Shown one piece after another: positions 43,805 to 54,856 of a DNA stretch of 64,000 bases. The position numbers were made by a program, and so were the translations under genes. The notes under the pieces were generated by a model. The model did not search any database. It worked only from the letters and a program-made list of their open reading frames with translations, and was not told where the DNA came from. The stretch comes from Ditylenchus dipsaci. Lineage: Eukaryota; Nematoda; Chromadorea; Rhabditida; Anguinidae. Location of the stretch: assembly GCA_004194705.1 (NCBI GenBank), contig SADC01001331.1:372001-436000 (forward strand), given 5' to 3'. Positions within the stretch are counted from its first letter, which is position 1; each line of letters opens with the position of its first letter.

Positions 43805-44261
43805 TAACTGAACAAGCTCTTTTTTAACTCCAACATTTATATTTTTGTAGCTACAATAAAATTTTTACCATCACTCGTTCATATGTAGAGAGAGTTATTA
43901 GATGGTTTAAAAGAAGATACCACTCCATCCATGCAGAAATCAGACTGGGAATTGATTTTATACCTAGTTATATTCTTGCTGCCGCACTTTTGTGGAATTT
44001 TAGCAAGAACCGTTCTGCCCCACAAACATGCATTCATGGCAGGACATTGACGAATGGCCAACTAGCCCTGAAGGAGAAGACTGGGGTCTTTTCGACAAAC
44101 CATAAAAATATGAGCTGCATTTCTATTCAAAAATTATAAGCAAAAATATAAAACATAAAGTATTTTTTCCTAAACAAATTACTGCCAAAACAATGAAATA
44201 ACCACCACAGTAATAGATGTAAATCGAACTGGCACAAATCCTTGTATACCGTATATTCTCT

Positions 44262-44497
44262 ATTAGAAGGCCCCTCTCTAATAGAAGGCCCCCCCCTGAA
44301 GGACCTATATATCAGCCTAGAAAAAAAATTCGCAAATCTGTTTTTCGCGTTTTCTTAGTTAGCACGAGCTTACCTGATTCCACTTTTAAAATTCTGGTTG
44401 AGCACGCAAAAATCTCAAAATCGACCCAAATTTTTTCCGACTTTTTAGGGTTGAAAAATAGAAGGCCCGGGCCTTCTAATAGAGAATATACGGTAAT
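44262..44497. mobile_element. TTCTCTA-family MITE, word GAAGGCCC
   Basis: ccgtatattctctattagaa, ggcccctctctaatagaagg ... gggccttctaatagagaata, tacgg. It is related by its outer ends to the elements at 24774, 58950 and, less clearly, 24000-24110, but with its own repeated word. Confidence 0.65.
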
Positions 44498-45019
44498 CGA
44501 TGATAGGAAGCCGAGTTAGCTAAAAAAAACTCGAAAAAATTAAAAAAAATTCGGGTTTACGCGTGAAACTCGGGGTTAGAAAGCCGAGTTTGGGGAGTAG
44601 AACTCGAGAAAATTAGAAAAAAATAAATTTACTCGTAAAACTCGGGGTTGAAGCCGAGTTGGGGAATAAAACTCGAGTTAGGCGAGAAGATCTCAATTCT
44701 TCTCAGATCAAAAATTACTCGCTGCTCGAGTAGGATCGCGAGTAACTTTTGATCCAAAACTCTACTCAACTCGTTTCAGACGGGCGAGTAGGATCACGAG
44801 TAACTCATGATCCTAAACTCTACTCAACCCGTTCAAGTGCGAGTAGGATCAAGAGTAACTCTTGATCTACTGACTCTACTAACCTACCTGAATACGACCC
44901 TGGGATTAAGGCTGTATTGGGAGGGAAGGAATAAAAGGGGGCCACTTTTATGGCAGAACGTTAGAAATTTAAATATCTGTATTCTTCGACTGCCTCACCA
45001 TGTTTTTCAACTGGGCCGT

Positions 45020-45290
45020 GGCAAAAAGAGACTCTATGCGCATTTATGGTCAAGAGTCCTTCTCGGAATCATGTCTAAGGTATGTGGGTGTGCGCATCTC
45101 TAACTCTCAAGCCCCCTGCGCCCCCTTCAGGGGGCAAGCCCCCAAGCCCCTGCGCCCTGAAGGGGGCGCAGGGGGCTTGGGGGCTTGGAGTTGAAATGCG
45201 CACACCCACATACCTTAGACACAAATCACTCGAAAGTGACTCTGGATGCATGAAAAAGCATGCATACCAGAGTTATTTATGCGGTAGGCC
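45020..45290. repeat. GTCTAAGGTATGTGGGTGTG hairpin (copy 2)
   Basis: agagactctatgcgcattta to gtcctt, then aaggtatgtgggtgtgcgca and a GC-rich hairpin of aagccccctgcgccccc; the right arm ends in ctggatgcatg and ggtatgc. Copies are inside 37593-38479 and at 62225-62455. Confidence 0.75.
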
Positions 45291-45776
45291 CAGTATTCTA
45301 AACTATCTTTAACATCTTCTTGTTAGTGGCCCTGAGTCATCAGTGGCCCCCTTTTATTTCTTCCTCTCCCTATACAGCCCTTAATCCTTTTAAAATTCAA
45401 AAGCGCCAATTCAAAATTTTCAAATTTTGACTAAAGAACCATGATATCCCCCCTGTGAATCGAATTTTTTTTTAGAACTAAAAAAAAAAACAGCCGGCTT
45501 CTCATGAAATCGGGGTCGAGAAACACGAATATGATGTTTATTCCTCGACCTGATGACTCCCCGTGGGGGGATTCTATACTCAAGCCTTAGGCGTATTAAT
45601 TAATATATATCTATTTCTTGAACCTTTTGCCTAGTCTAAACTAAATTTTGTTATTTATTTCCATTTCAGCTTTTATCATCGCAGTAGCCAGTAGACCAGT
45701 GGTTGCAGTTGCTAGAGGCCGAATGAGTGAAGAGCATGCATTCCCTCCACTAGTGGCAATCACGACCATTGTTCAG

Positions 45777-48700
45777 CTCCTAACAGACTCAACTTCGAGG
45801 ACAAGATCTGGAGGGTCAACAATAGTTTGTCTAGGAGACATGATGAGGTGGGTTGTGCATTTGTTTTTGAAGCGGTAAATGATAATTCATTTGTAGCTCA
45901 AACACTACTGGTCGGAGGCAAGACGCGAAGAATTAAAGCAGCTCAAAACAATAGTTGCTGACTCCAAAAAGCAGTACTATGAGAGCAATCAAGAAGAAAG
46001 ACACTGGCTCAGGTCATCAACGACCTGCAAGCCCAACATCTAGCTAAGGTAGATACCTTTTTCGTTGCTTTATGACCTACAAGTTTCTTATATGTCATTG
46101 TTAGAATGGATGGTATTTTTTGAAAATTTCGCGCCCTTGCAGAATTATGTCTTTTCGCCTTTGCTCTTTAAGCCAGTGCCCTCTCCCTTCATGGTCCCTT
46201 TTGCCTCTCCCTTTTTCGAGTGATGTATTATAGCACAGGAAAACGAATCGAAATATTATTGACAGCCTTTTTTCCATCCTCTATACCGCATTACATAACA
46301 ACAAGATTCTTGCTCTAACTACAATGCAAACAACGATTATTCTTGGAAAGTCGAGTATGCCCACGGGGCACGGGCACTAATTTTTCTTAAAAAACGCAAC
46401 ATCAATATGAATTTCGACGATGAAAAGCAGGCAATTTTTTTTCTGCCGAAAAAATACCTCTTTGCTGCAAATTTTACTTTGGTCCAAATTTTGCGGCAAA
46501 AAAGGAGTGAAGTTTGCGGCGAAAAAAAAAAAAAGTACTAGTGTGAGGGGGGCTGTAGAACTTTCGTAACAAGACCATTTCGTAAGAACGAACTTTCGTA
46601 AGAAACATTTTCGTAAGAGCGAGAGAGAGCGAAAATTCGTAAGAAACTTTTTTGTAACAGCGAATTTTCGTAACGAATTTCTTTCGTAAGAGGAAATAAT
46701 CAAAAAAATCGGTTTAATTAATTTTTCTAATTCAATATGTCATCTGATTCATTTGTTTTGGCCTTTCTGTCACTGTTTGACACTTTGAACAGTTAATTAT
46801 ATGACTATTAACTGTATGAGCACAAAAGTTGGTAAGCACAGATCATATGACTGAAAATTTTGATAATTAATTGACCCGCAGATTTTTCATCCGTTAGGAG
46901 ACCAGCTGAAATATCGAAAAGCATGGTGAAAGACTCTGAGCTAGAATTCACATATTATATGTTACACATAGCTCATTAATATCAGTGGCATGATGGTGCA
47001 GTAGGTAAGGATTGGATGAACTTTCTTCACCGTCGGTTCACTCCATCCCTCTGACTGTTTGCTTTTTTTCTTGACTATTTTTGGTCTGTAAAAAACCCAA
47101 GTGACCGCCCCCCCTCCAAAGAGTATTTTACTTTAAGCGTACCATGTTGGTTTCCCTTGATTTTTTAAGTTTTTCTTTTTGCAATGTGTAGCGCGCCTAA
47201 CTTAGGCTTAGGCAAAAATACAAAAAGTTAGCTAAAGTTAGTTAAGAAAAATACTCTTTATAGGGGGTCGGGCACTCGGGCTGCTGTCTTTTTGGTCAAA
47301 ACATCACAGAAGTTTAAGAAACATCAAGGGAGGATTTAAAACAACAAAAGGCCACTCAACATATCACTAATGTTACGAAAAGTGCGTTACAAAAGAGTTT
47401 TTTTTTACGAAAACTCGCTTTTACGCAAAAATTTCTTACGAAAATTCGTTTTTACAAAAATTCGCTCTTAGGAAATTGTCTCGCTACGAAACTTCCTACA
47501 GCCGTGAGAGGCAGTCTTGGTTTTGCAAGCTGACTAAGGAACCTCAAGTAGTGTTTTTTTCAAAGACTTCACTGAGAGATTTTCGTATGTTCTTGTAGAG
47601 CACCTCGAAGTTATATTTTAAAGTGCTGCTGATATGTCCAGGTCCTCTGCGAAATTGCGAAGAACGGGGTACCTGAAGTTGCCCAAAACCCATGATGGGT
47701 ATCATGGTTTTTGGTCTTTTGAATCTGTCTTGTTTTATGAATATTATGATTATCCAACTTGTATGGGGTATTTTTATGCATATTATACTTATAGTAACTA
47801 GCTCTTTAAATAGCCCGACACGGCTTTTTACAAAATGTGGATTGTGGCGAAAATTGAAATATAAAAAATTTAAAAAGCAGCCACTATTTGAATTCCCGTC
47901 ACAATCCACACTTTGAAAAGCCGTGACGGGAAAATTCGGCGAGCCCACTTGCCGCAGTTTTGCAAAGGATCTGGTCATATCAGCAGCACTTTATAATATG
48001 AATTCGGGGTGCTCTACAAGGACCTTAAAAAAATCTCTTAGTGAAGTCTTTGAAAAAAACACTACTTGAGGTTCCCTGGTGAGGTCACCAAAGCACTCAA
48101 TGATGCTGAAAATATATGTTCTCACATTTTTTAAAGTGCCTCTAACTAGTATTTTTTCAGCAACGAGAAATCCAGGAGTTGGAAGACACAGATTTGGTAA
48201 TGTTTAGTAATGATTTAAAATCCTCAAACAATCTCCAACTCTCAGATCTACAAAGACCTTGCTCAAGCCCAACAAAAACTGTGTTTGGTGGAGGAGAAGT
48301 ATAAAAGAAGCACTTTCTCCAACATCCGAGAAGAACAAGTGCAGGTCAATGAGGTCAACAGGATCAAGAGGAATATTGCCAAACTGGCCAAATACATCCC
48401 ACTGGTCGAGCAACGCAAGTCTTTGGAAGCCCAGATCAAAGCTGATCGTCACAAAAACAGGGTATATCAGGAATTTAGTAGCAAATTAAAAGACTAAAAT
48501 ATCATTTTGTTTTTTTCTTTAGACCATTCGGCTACAGATGCGCGCAGCCCAAGACAAGATCCGCGATTCTCGCCATAAAATCAAAGCCATCCAAACACCT
48601 TTTCTGAGGTTGAGGGAAGTATTGGCTGATTTGAAAGTGGAGAAAAGGAACTTGATTGAAAAGTACAATGACGAGCGCCAAAACTACAGTGCCTGGCTAA

Positions 48701-51700
48701 AACACAATGTTGGTTTTTTACTTCAAAAAGGTCTGGTCAATTTGACTGGATCAGATTTACAATAAAACTCGGGTTCAGGCTTCTAAGTTCAGGGGGTTTT
48801 GGCTATGCGAGCTAAACCGGAGCAGTATCCAGCAAAAAAGAATAGCGTCGACTTTCTTCTGCTGCAAAAACTTTTTTGCTGCTCCGCCAATTTTCTTTGA
48901 CTTTCAAAAGTCATTTTAACACAGAAAATTTTTTGTGGCAAAAAGATTTGGTCGAAACTGAAAAATGTCGTCTTTTTGAGTTTTAGGGAGAAAAGTTGAA
49001 TATGTTCAGATATCTGAATATTTTTTTCAAAGTGAAAACACTATCAGGTAGCCCCATGACTTTAGTTTCTTAGGGTGTATCATTTGCTGCACATCATTGC
49101 ATCACTTAGCGCAAAAACAAGTGAAGCAAGTCGGAAAAGTGATTTTACATGTACTTTATCCTTTTTGTGCTATATTTTGCAAAGACGTTGTAACAAATGA
49201 TACGCTGTTAGAAACTAGAGTCGCGAGGCTAACTGACAGTGTAATCACTTTGAAAAAATTCTTTAGATATCTGCTTTTTTTGACTAAAAAAAAAAAGACG
49301 GCACTTTCAGTAAAAAACGGCATTTTTCAGTTTCGACCAAAACTTTTGCTACGGTAAAAATGTTTTTTTTCGGAAATCGAGCGTGCGGTTAGAAATCCAC
49401 AGAGAAAAATGTAAAATTATCCTTCCGATTCTACAAATATTTTCAGAAAGTTAACAAGACTTCGTCCACTTTTCCTTCGGCCATTCTTCAAGACCAAAGT
49501 ATGGTTTGGCTATATACTTATACCCATATATTTTAATCATGTCCAAAAATTAAGGTGGTGACTCACTAGAACCTGTTTCATGTCCAAAAGTCAAATTGCA
49601 AACGCCTTATTCGCTACCTCCAAAGTCTTCAGTCCTGTTCAGCGTTCAATCTTCGGAACATAGATGGAGCAGTAGAGCACTCCAGCCACCATCAAAATCA
49701 CTTCAATGACTCTTCTGACTCAGCGGAGGAACTTCCTGAATCGTTCAAACACATGAATGTGGTGCGGCACCTACACAGCAGCACAAGGTCCAGATTACCA
49801 ATCGGAATGTCAAAAAGGTGGTCAAGAAACAGGCTATGGTAGGCTCAGCTTTCGGGGGACTTGAGACCAGGTCTCATTTTCGCTCTTTTCAGCCTCTATC
49901 ACATGGCATTGATTACATCAAAATGGTAAGTCTGTTTACCTTTTTGCCAAAACATAGGACAGATTATAGTACGTTTTCCAGAATTTTCATAATTTTATGT
50001 AAAAGAAGTTTTTTCTTGACAACAATTTTATTCTGAGACACCGCAGTATTGTGAGCAATTTTCTCAGGAACTAGAATTGCAAAACAGGCTTTTTTAAATA
50101 CAGGCTTTTTTTAATATTCAAATAATTCTTAGTTGCTGAAAATGCCATAAGGTGAATTATCGAGATTTTGAAGAAAAATCTATACTAGCTAATATTAAAG
50201 TACTAGACTAACAGGCGCCATCTGGCGCCTGTTAATTCGAAACATTAAAAAATACCACCTGTGTGGTTCTATCTGTCCGAAGCACCACCACCTAAGTACT
50301 CTATCAGGGTATTCCAATCTGGACACCAACACCTGGATACCTGGGTACCAACATCTGGGTACCACCATCTGGGTACCACCGCCTAACTACTACCACTCCA
50401 GAATCACTGACTCGAACTGACTGGTCGAGTCTGGCACAGAATCACTGAGTATACTAAAAATAAGACACAGAGTCATTAAAATACTTACAATGAGCTTGAA
50501 ATTACAAAAATTTCGGTAATTAAACTTCCCGAAATTCACGAGTTTACAGGCGGGGGGTTTATTCAACAGCCGGATTATTCAAAACCCGGATAATTCAACA
50601 GAGTAGTTTTCCACAGTCAGATTATTCAAAAACCGGATAATTCAACAGTGGATTATTCAACAGTCGCAGTTTTCGTCAATAATTGTTTTAACTACTTTTT
50701 GACAACGTATGGAGCTGATTTTTTCAGGATCAGTTCTTCTCGGCTATTTCTATTGATCCTGAAAAAAATCAGCTCGATACGTTGTCAAAAAGTGGGTTAA
50801 AACAATTATTGACGAAAACAATAATAATCATAATCCACTGTTGAATTATCCGGCTGTTGAATCGTCCATTGTCAGGGCTTCGAATCGTCCTTTTTAAAAA
50901 GATTTGTCTTTTTTTGGCACCCCAAATCTTTTTTTATTTTAGAAAATTTAGTCAAAATCTTTTTTTTTTCGCTTTAAAATGGCAACAAGCACTGGATAAA
51001 TGACCCTTTTACTTCAAAAACAGTCAAAATGTCCTTTTTTTACCCAAATGTTCTTTTTTTGAAATTTTTCATTCGAAGCCCTGTCCATTGTTGGATTATC
51101 CGCTTTTTGAATTTTCCGTCTGTTTAATAAACCTCAACTCTATTCATCCATGGCTTCATCCTCGAAGCTCGCTTCTTCTTCATCATCGTCTAATGCTGAC
51201 GATGCACTGAGGCAACTGGTGGACGAAGTGGAAGAACGCCTAGCCTGCTTTACGCTATTCGAAGATGATGAAGAAGAAGGAGCGAGCTTCGAGGATGAAG
51301 CCATGGATGAATAGAGTTATTGTTATATTATCGGTGTTTCATTTGTTTGGTGTTGTTGCTTATGTCAATAAAGTTATGCGTCGGGTTGGTGATTCTAAGG
51401 TGAAATCTTAATAAAATAGGAAAAACCATGATACGGTATCACGGTGCTGAAAAATTTCAAAAAGTTTTTTTATAAAGTCCTGAAATTATTCTTAAACGCG
51501 GGGACATTTGCATAGAGCAAGTTTGTAATAGGAAATATTTAAGAAAGTAAAAAAAAATAAAAATTTTAGAGACTCACAAAGTTGGGCATTTCGTGTCAAA
51601 TTTCCCCCTTAAAGTCTTCTTAAAGTCTTAATGTCTTTTAACGAAAAACAGTTCTTGGAAATCGTGTTATAACTTATGTGCTGGTTTTGAATATTTTGGA

Positions 51701-53986
51701 ACGATTGCTTTATCAACCATTGCTATATTTAGTGTCGGAATAACCGGAAGTGTCTGTCATTTTGAATTTGCTTTATGATTAGCGCTTCATTGCGATTCCA
51801 AAAAAAGTTAAACGCATTTTCCACGAAAATTTTGTGACTTAAAAATGACATGTTATTTTGAAACGTATTTTATCTGCGATCTTTGAACAGCCGATTGGAA
51901 ATTAAATATGCATTAAAAAGCACACTTCCTTATCTACAAAATAAGATCATAAAATGTTTTAAGTGCTCGTGAAATCATAGAGCTATAAATCTCAATATAA
52001 ACAGCTTTTTGAAATTTCTGTCAGTTTCTAAAAATAACTTTTTCCGCGGATCGACTGTCGTTCCTGCCAAAACACTGCGATAGAAATACTCAGCACAAAA
52101 AACTGGTCTAGAAGAAACAAGAGTTACGATCGGTCTTTTGCGTGTTAAAAACAGCTTTATACGTTTAATTAATGAGCACATTTGTCTGCTAGGGTATCTC
52201 AGAATAAGGTTATTGAATTGCCGGACATTCGGCTATTTAGCCGATTATGTTGGCTAATCTTAATTCTTCTTTAAAATTAATACATTCGACGCTCGATATA
52301 ACGAACCCCTGGGACCAGCCGTAGGGTTCGTTATATCGAGCGCCCTTGACCAAAATTTTTCAGGAGTTCGTTGTATCGAAAGTTTATCCTAACAACTACA
52401 TTTTTTACAAATATACAACATTGAAAAGTACATGAATAAGCTGGAAGGAAAACAGGACTATTCTTTTCTCTCAATAGTTCTTTGGCTGTAATTCTAGTCG
52501 TGTTGAGGGTCAATATTTTAGGGGTCAGCATTTTAGGGTCAGCATTTTTGAAAAGTACTAAAATATCAATTTTTGAAGGAAAAGTGCCAATCTGATATTT
52601 GTGATCGCCACTCATTTTTCGAGTTCTACAAGATGGCTTAAACAGAAATTGAAAATTCTGTCTCTACAAAAATTTTAGCAAAATTTGACCCTATGTTGAC
52701 CTTAGTTGACCCCTCAACATTTTTTACAGACCAATTTTTATACGTCAAAGTTTCATAATTCACTCGGAAAAACTGCTTATATTTTCGTGTACAGCTCAAA
52801 AAATGGAAAGGATAATTAATATTAAAATAAACAAATAATAAGAAAATCATTTACATTTTTTGAATTCAATGAAATGTTGACCCTAAATGTTGAATCCGAC
52901 TATAATCACGGCCTTTCACAAAGAACTAATTATGCTGATCGCAATTCGAACGATTGCTGGGTCAATATCATGCTTTATGTTTTCTGGAAAAAATGACGCG
53001 GCGCATCTTGCTAACAGCGCTCATGATCTATTTGTCGTGTGAAAATAGAACAATAGGACACAAAAGCTAGAAACAAAATGTGGTTCCGATTCATAGTCTG
53101 ATGGCTCCTAGATGGGCAAGGTCCAACCACATGTGATCAAGCGGGAATCGTGTTTATACATAAAAATATTCTCGCGAGAATAATTTATTTTACAATAAAT
53201 AGAATTTCGAAAATCAAACTAAGAAAAACTCAGGGCTATTTTTAAACGCTAAAATTTCTTGCCACACCCTGAAAATTAAATGAAAAAAGTTAGAGAATTA
53301 AATCTGTGAAAACTTTGGCCGAAATTTGAAAATAAAACTCAATTTTGTATTGGTATTTGTAAAAGTTCGTTATATCGAGCGTCATTTCATTAGTCGGGAC
53401 CACTTTAGGTGTTCGTCATATGGAGAGTTCGAGCGTTGTATCGAGCGTTCGTTATATAGAGCGTCAGTTTGCCTATGTTTATAACAAATCCAACCAAACC
53501 AAAAAATTAGTTCGTTATATCAGGGGTTCGTTATATCGAGCGTCGACTGTATCAAATTACCGCTAGTTGTACGGTTTTTCTTCGTTCCGAGTTCTCACAC
53601 TTCCCGATTTCAGTTCAACGACATAGACGTCACACCCCAAAGTTAGTCGCGGATGTGCCCAAAGTGTTGGAAGAAGTAAACAATGTGCTAGCTTTGTACG
53701 AGCAGCAAACCACCATATCCACAGCCGACGACTACCTTCAGGACTTATGGGACTGCGGCTCGCCCATACCTTCACTGTTCTCAGCTGGAGGCAGTGAGTG
53801 TACCCTTGAGTCTTTGACATCCCCGTTCACTTCACCGCAATCTCTCAGTCGCACAGAGTCTTTTTGCAGGTGGGTTTAATACTTAAACAAAAAATTAAAA
53901 AACTCATTTTCAGTTTGCCGAATAAAAATGGTAGTGAGGATGCGTCCAATTCACCCGGGTCTCCCTGCTCTTCCCACAGAATATGA
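45777..53986 (+). CDS. Bfr1-type coiled-coil protein
   Basis: Exons: 45777-45847, 45897-46048, 48161-48196, 48246-48461, 48523-48708, 49447-49498, 49643-49838, 49893-49925, 53614-53869, 53914-53986 (TGA); the first exon is not found. It begins PNRLNFEDKIWRVN, then a long charged coiled coil (LVEEKYKRSTFSNIREEQVQ, KIKAIQTPFLRLREVL, LIEKYNDERQNYSAW). The end has PLSHGIDYIKM, FNDIDVTP and VADVPKVLEEV, then a Ser-rich tail. That order fits the Bfr1/nuclear-segregation family, known in yeast as an mRNA- and polysome-associated protein; the role here is inferred. Single missing bases are needed at about 46002 (A run), 49765 (A run) and 53633 (C run). All exon phases agree once these are allowed. 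It could instead be a recent pseudogene. Confidence 0.65.
46551..47503. mobile_element. hAT-type element of TTTCGTAAGAA words
   Basis: Ends GGCTGTAGAA and TTCCTACAGCC; GTGAGGGG at 46543-46550 and GTGAGAGG at 47504-47511 (7 of 8). The arms repeat tttcgtaagaa. It is a relative of 19114-19470. It sits in the 2.1-kb intron of the Bfr1-type gene and carries a tRNA-like insert. Confidence 0.7.
46985..47050 (+). other. tRNA-like sequence
   Basis: atggtgcagtaggtaagg resembles an A box and gtcggttcactcc a B box, about 30 bp apart. No full cloverleaf, so it is most likely a pseudo-tRNA or SINE head. Confidence 0.35.
47540..48078. mobile_element. foldback element (AACCTCAAGTAGTGTTTTTT)
   Basis: Arms of about 100 bp (ggaacctcaagtagtgtttt; complement at 48040-48078). 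A second inverted pair lies inside (agcccgacacggctttt against aaaagccgtgacggg). Same intron as the element above. Confidence 0.75.
49036..49243. mobile_element. CACCATCAGG-family MITE
   Basis: aacactatcaggtagcccca at the left and ggctaactgacagtgtaatc at the right, in the intron between 48708 and 49447 of the Bfr1-type gene. Confidence 0.7.
50260..50400. repeat. CTGGGTACCAACATCTGGGT tandem words
   Basis: Six or so units of 17-22 bp around GGTACCA. Similar words open the window (1-90). Confidence 0.6.
50550..51128. mobile_element. TTATTCAACAG word element
   Basis: Begins gtttattcaacagccggatt and ends gaattttccgtctgtttaat, aaac. The word ggattattcaacag is repeated six or more times in both orientations, around a hairpin with arms of about 70 bp (gacaacgtat...gaagaactga side). 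Confidence 0.6.
51140..51314. other. palindromic pair of small ORFs
   Basis: Plus strand 51150-51314 and minus strand 51304-51140 are both complete ATG-to-TAG frames of 54 codons. Arms of about 50 bp are inverted repeats, so both begin MASSSKLA and end ASFEDEAMDE. I do not recognise the peptide. It may be a transposon relic; expression is unknown. Confidence 0.5.
52283..53549. mobile_element. pogo/Tigger-like element, 1.27 kb
   Basis: TA|cattcgacgctcgatataac, GAACCCC ... ttcgttatatcgagcgtcga, ctg|TA. The word AACGAAC is repeated in at least five places. No transposase frame was recognised. It lies in the 3.7-kb intron of the Bfr1-type gene. Confidence 0.8.
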
Positions 53987-54399
53987 TATTTTAGTCTTTA
54001 AAATACATTTATTGAATCAAAATTCTGCTAATGGAGCACTACTACAGCAGAATGCATGCTTTGGAAGATATATCGTGTACTCTGGCTCCATTTGCTAAGT
54101 TGCTTCCATTCTGAAATTCTATGTGTGCTCAATTTTGCTTTGTTTCCAAGGCTCCTAAGTATTTTCAAAGAAAAGGCAGACATTTAAATAAAAGATGTGA
54201 GATTTAAATCCCACTAAGCGCCTGACAACTTTTTAAAATATTTAAAAATTTTTTAGCCAATTCTGCTTTTCCGTGGGCTAGACTTTCCTTGACCTCTCCC
54301 TCCTTCCATTTACAACTGACCATTTTTTGCAAGGAATTTTTCAAAAACAATTGCATATTCGTGGGCACTTGTTTACTTAGTGACGGGTGGGACGCATTT

Positions 54400-54700
54400 T
54401 ATAAGTAAATCATAGTTAAATGACTCCTGAGTGATTTTATATGCTTTAAATGATAATGATAAAAAATATTTTTTTACCTTTTTTATATAAAAATCGGTTT
54501 TTTAAAGAAAATTTTTGTTGATCAAAATTTGACTAAAACCTTGATTTGCCTTGGCCCCCAAAGCAAAAAGTCAAATTTTTTTGTAAAAAACCGATTTTTA
54601 TATAGAAAAGGGTCAGAAAAAGCTTTTTTGTAGTTTTAAATCTTATAAAAATCGCTTAGGAGTCGTTTAACTATGATTTACAAAATATTATAAAATACGA
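54400..54700. repeat. foldback repeat
   Basis: Inverted arms around ttgccttggcccccaaagca, with aaaaccgatttttatatag and its complement. It separates the 3' ends of the converging Bfr1-type and guanylyl cyclase genes. Confidence 0.6.
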
Positions 54701-54856
54701 TCTGGATTTTTTTTTTAATTTTTGTCTTGGCGGACCAAGGCAAACCAAAAACTACGTTTTTCTCTTTCACAGAATAAGTTGACTATTACGCGTGAAAATC
54801 TGGGTCGAGAAACACGAATATGCAATTGGTTTTGAAAAATTTCTTAGAAAAAATGG

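Larger units (their letters stand above)
42602..44898. mobile_element. TATTCAGGTAGGTTAGTAGAG element with ACTCG words
   Basis: Left end tggtattcaggtaggttagt, right end complement ending ctgaatacga; CCTGGGA on both sides (7 of 8 bp compatible with a hAT-type duplication). The arms consist of ctactcgcccaactcg-type and gatcaagagttactcg-type words. A pogo-like element (43395) and a word-type MITE (44262) are nested within. Confidence 0.7.
41980..45578. mobile_element. 3.6-kb composite foldback
   Basis: The outer arms of about 150 bp (agaatcccccc ... gtttctcgaccccgatttca; complement at 45430-45578) enclose at least five other repeats in a mirror-like order. No open frame is credible across it. 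Confidence 0.75.

Noticed and set aside
48767..49030. Extension of the Bfr1-type exon past 48708 (GFLLQKG...)
   Set aside because: A donor at aacacaat|gttggt in phase 0 leads exactly to the next exon, and the extension soon stops.
52331..52850. Two minus-strand ORFs inside the 1.27-kb pogo-like element as a transposase
   Set aside because: No DDE/D motif, helix-turn-helix or CENP-B-like region is visible; the frames are low-complexity and short.
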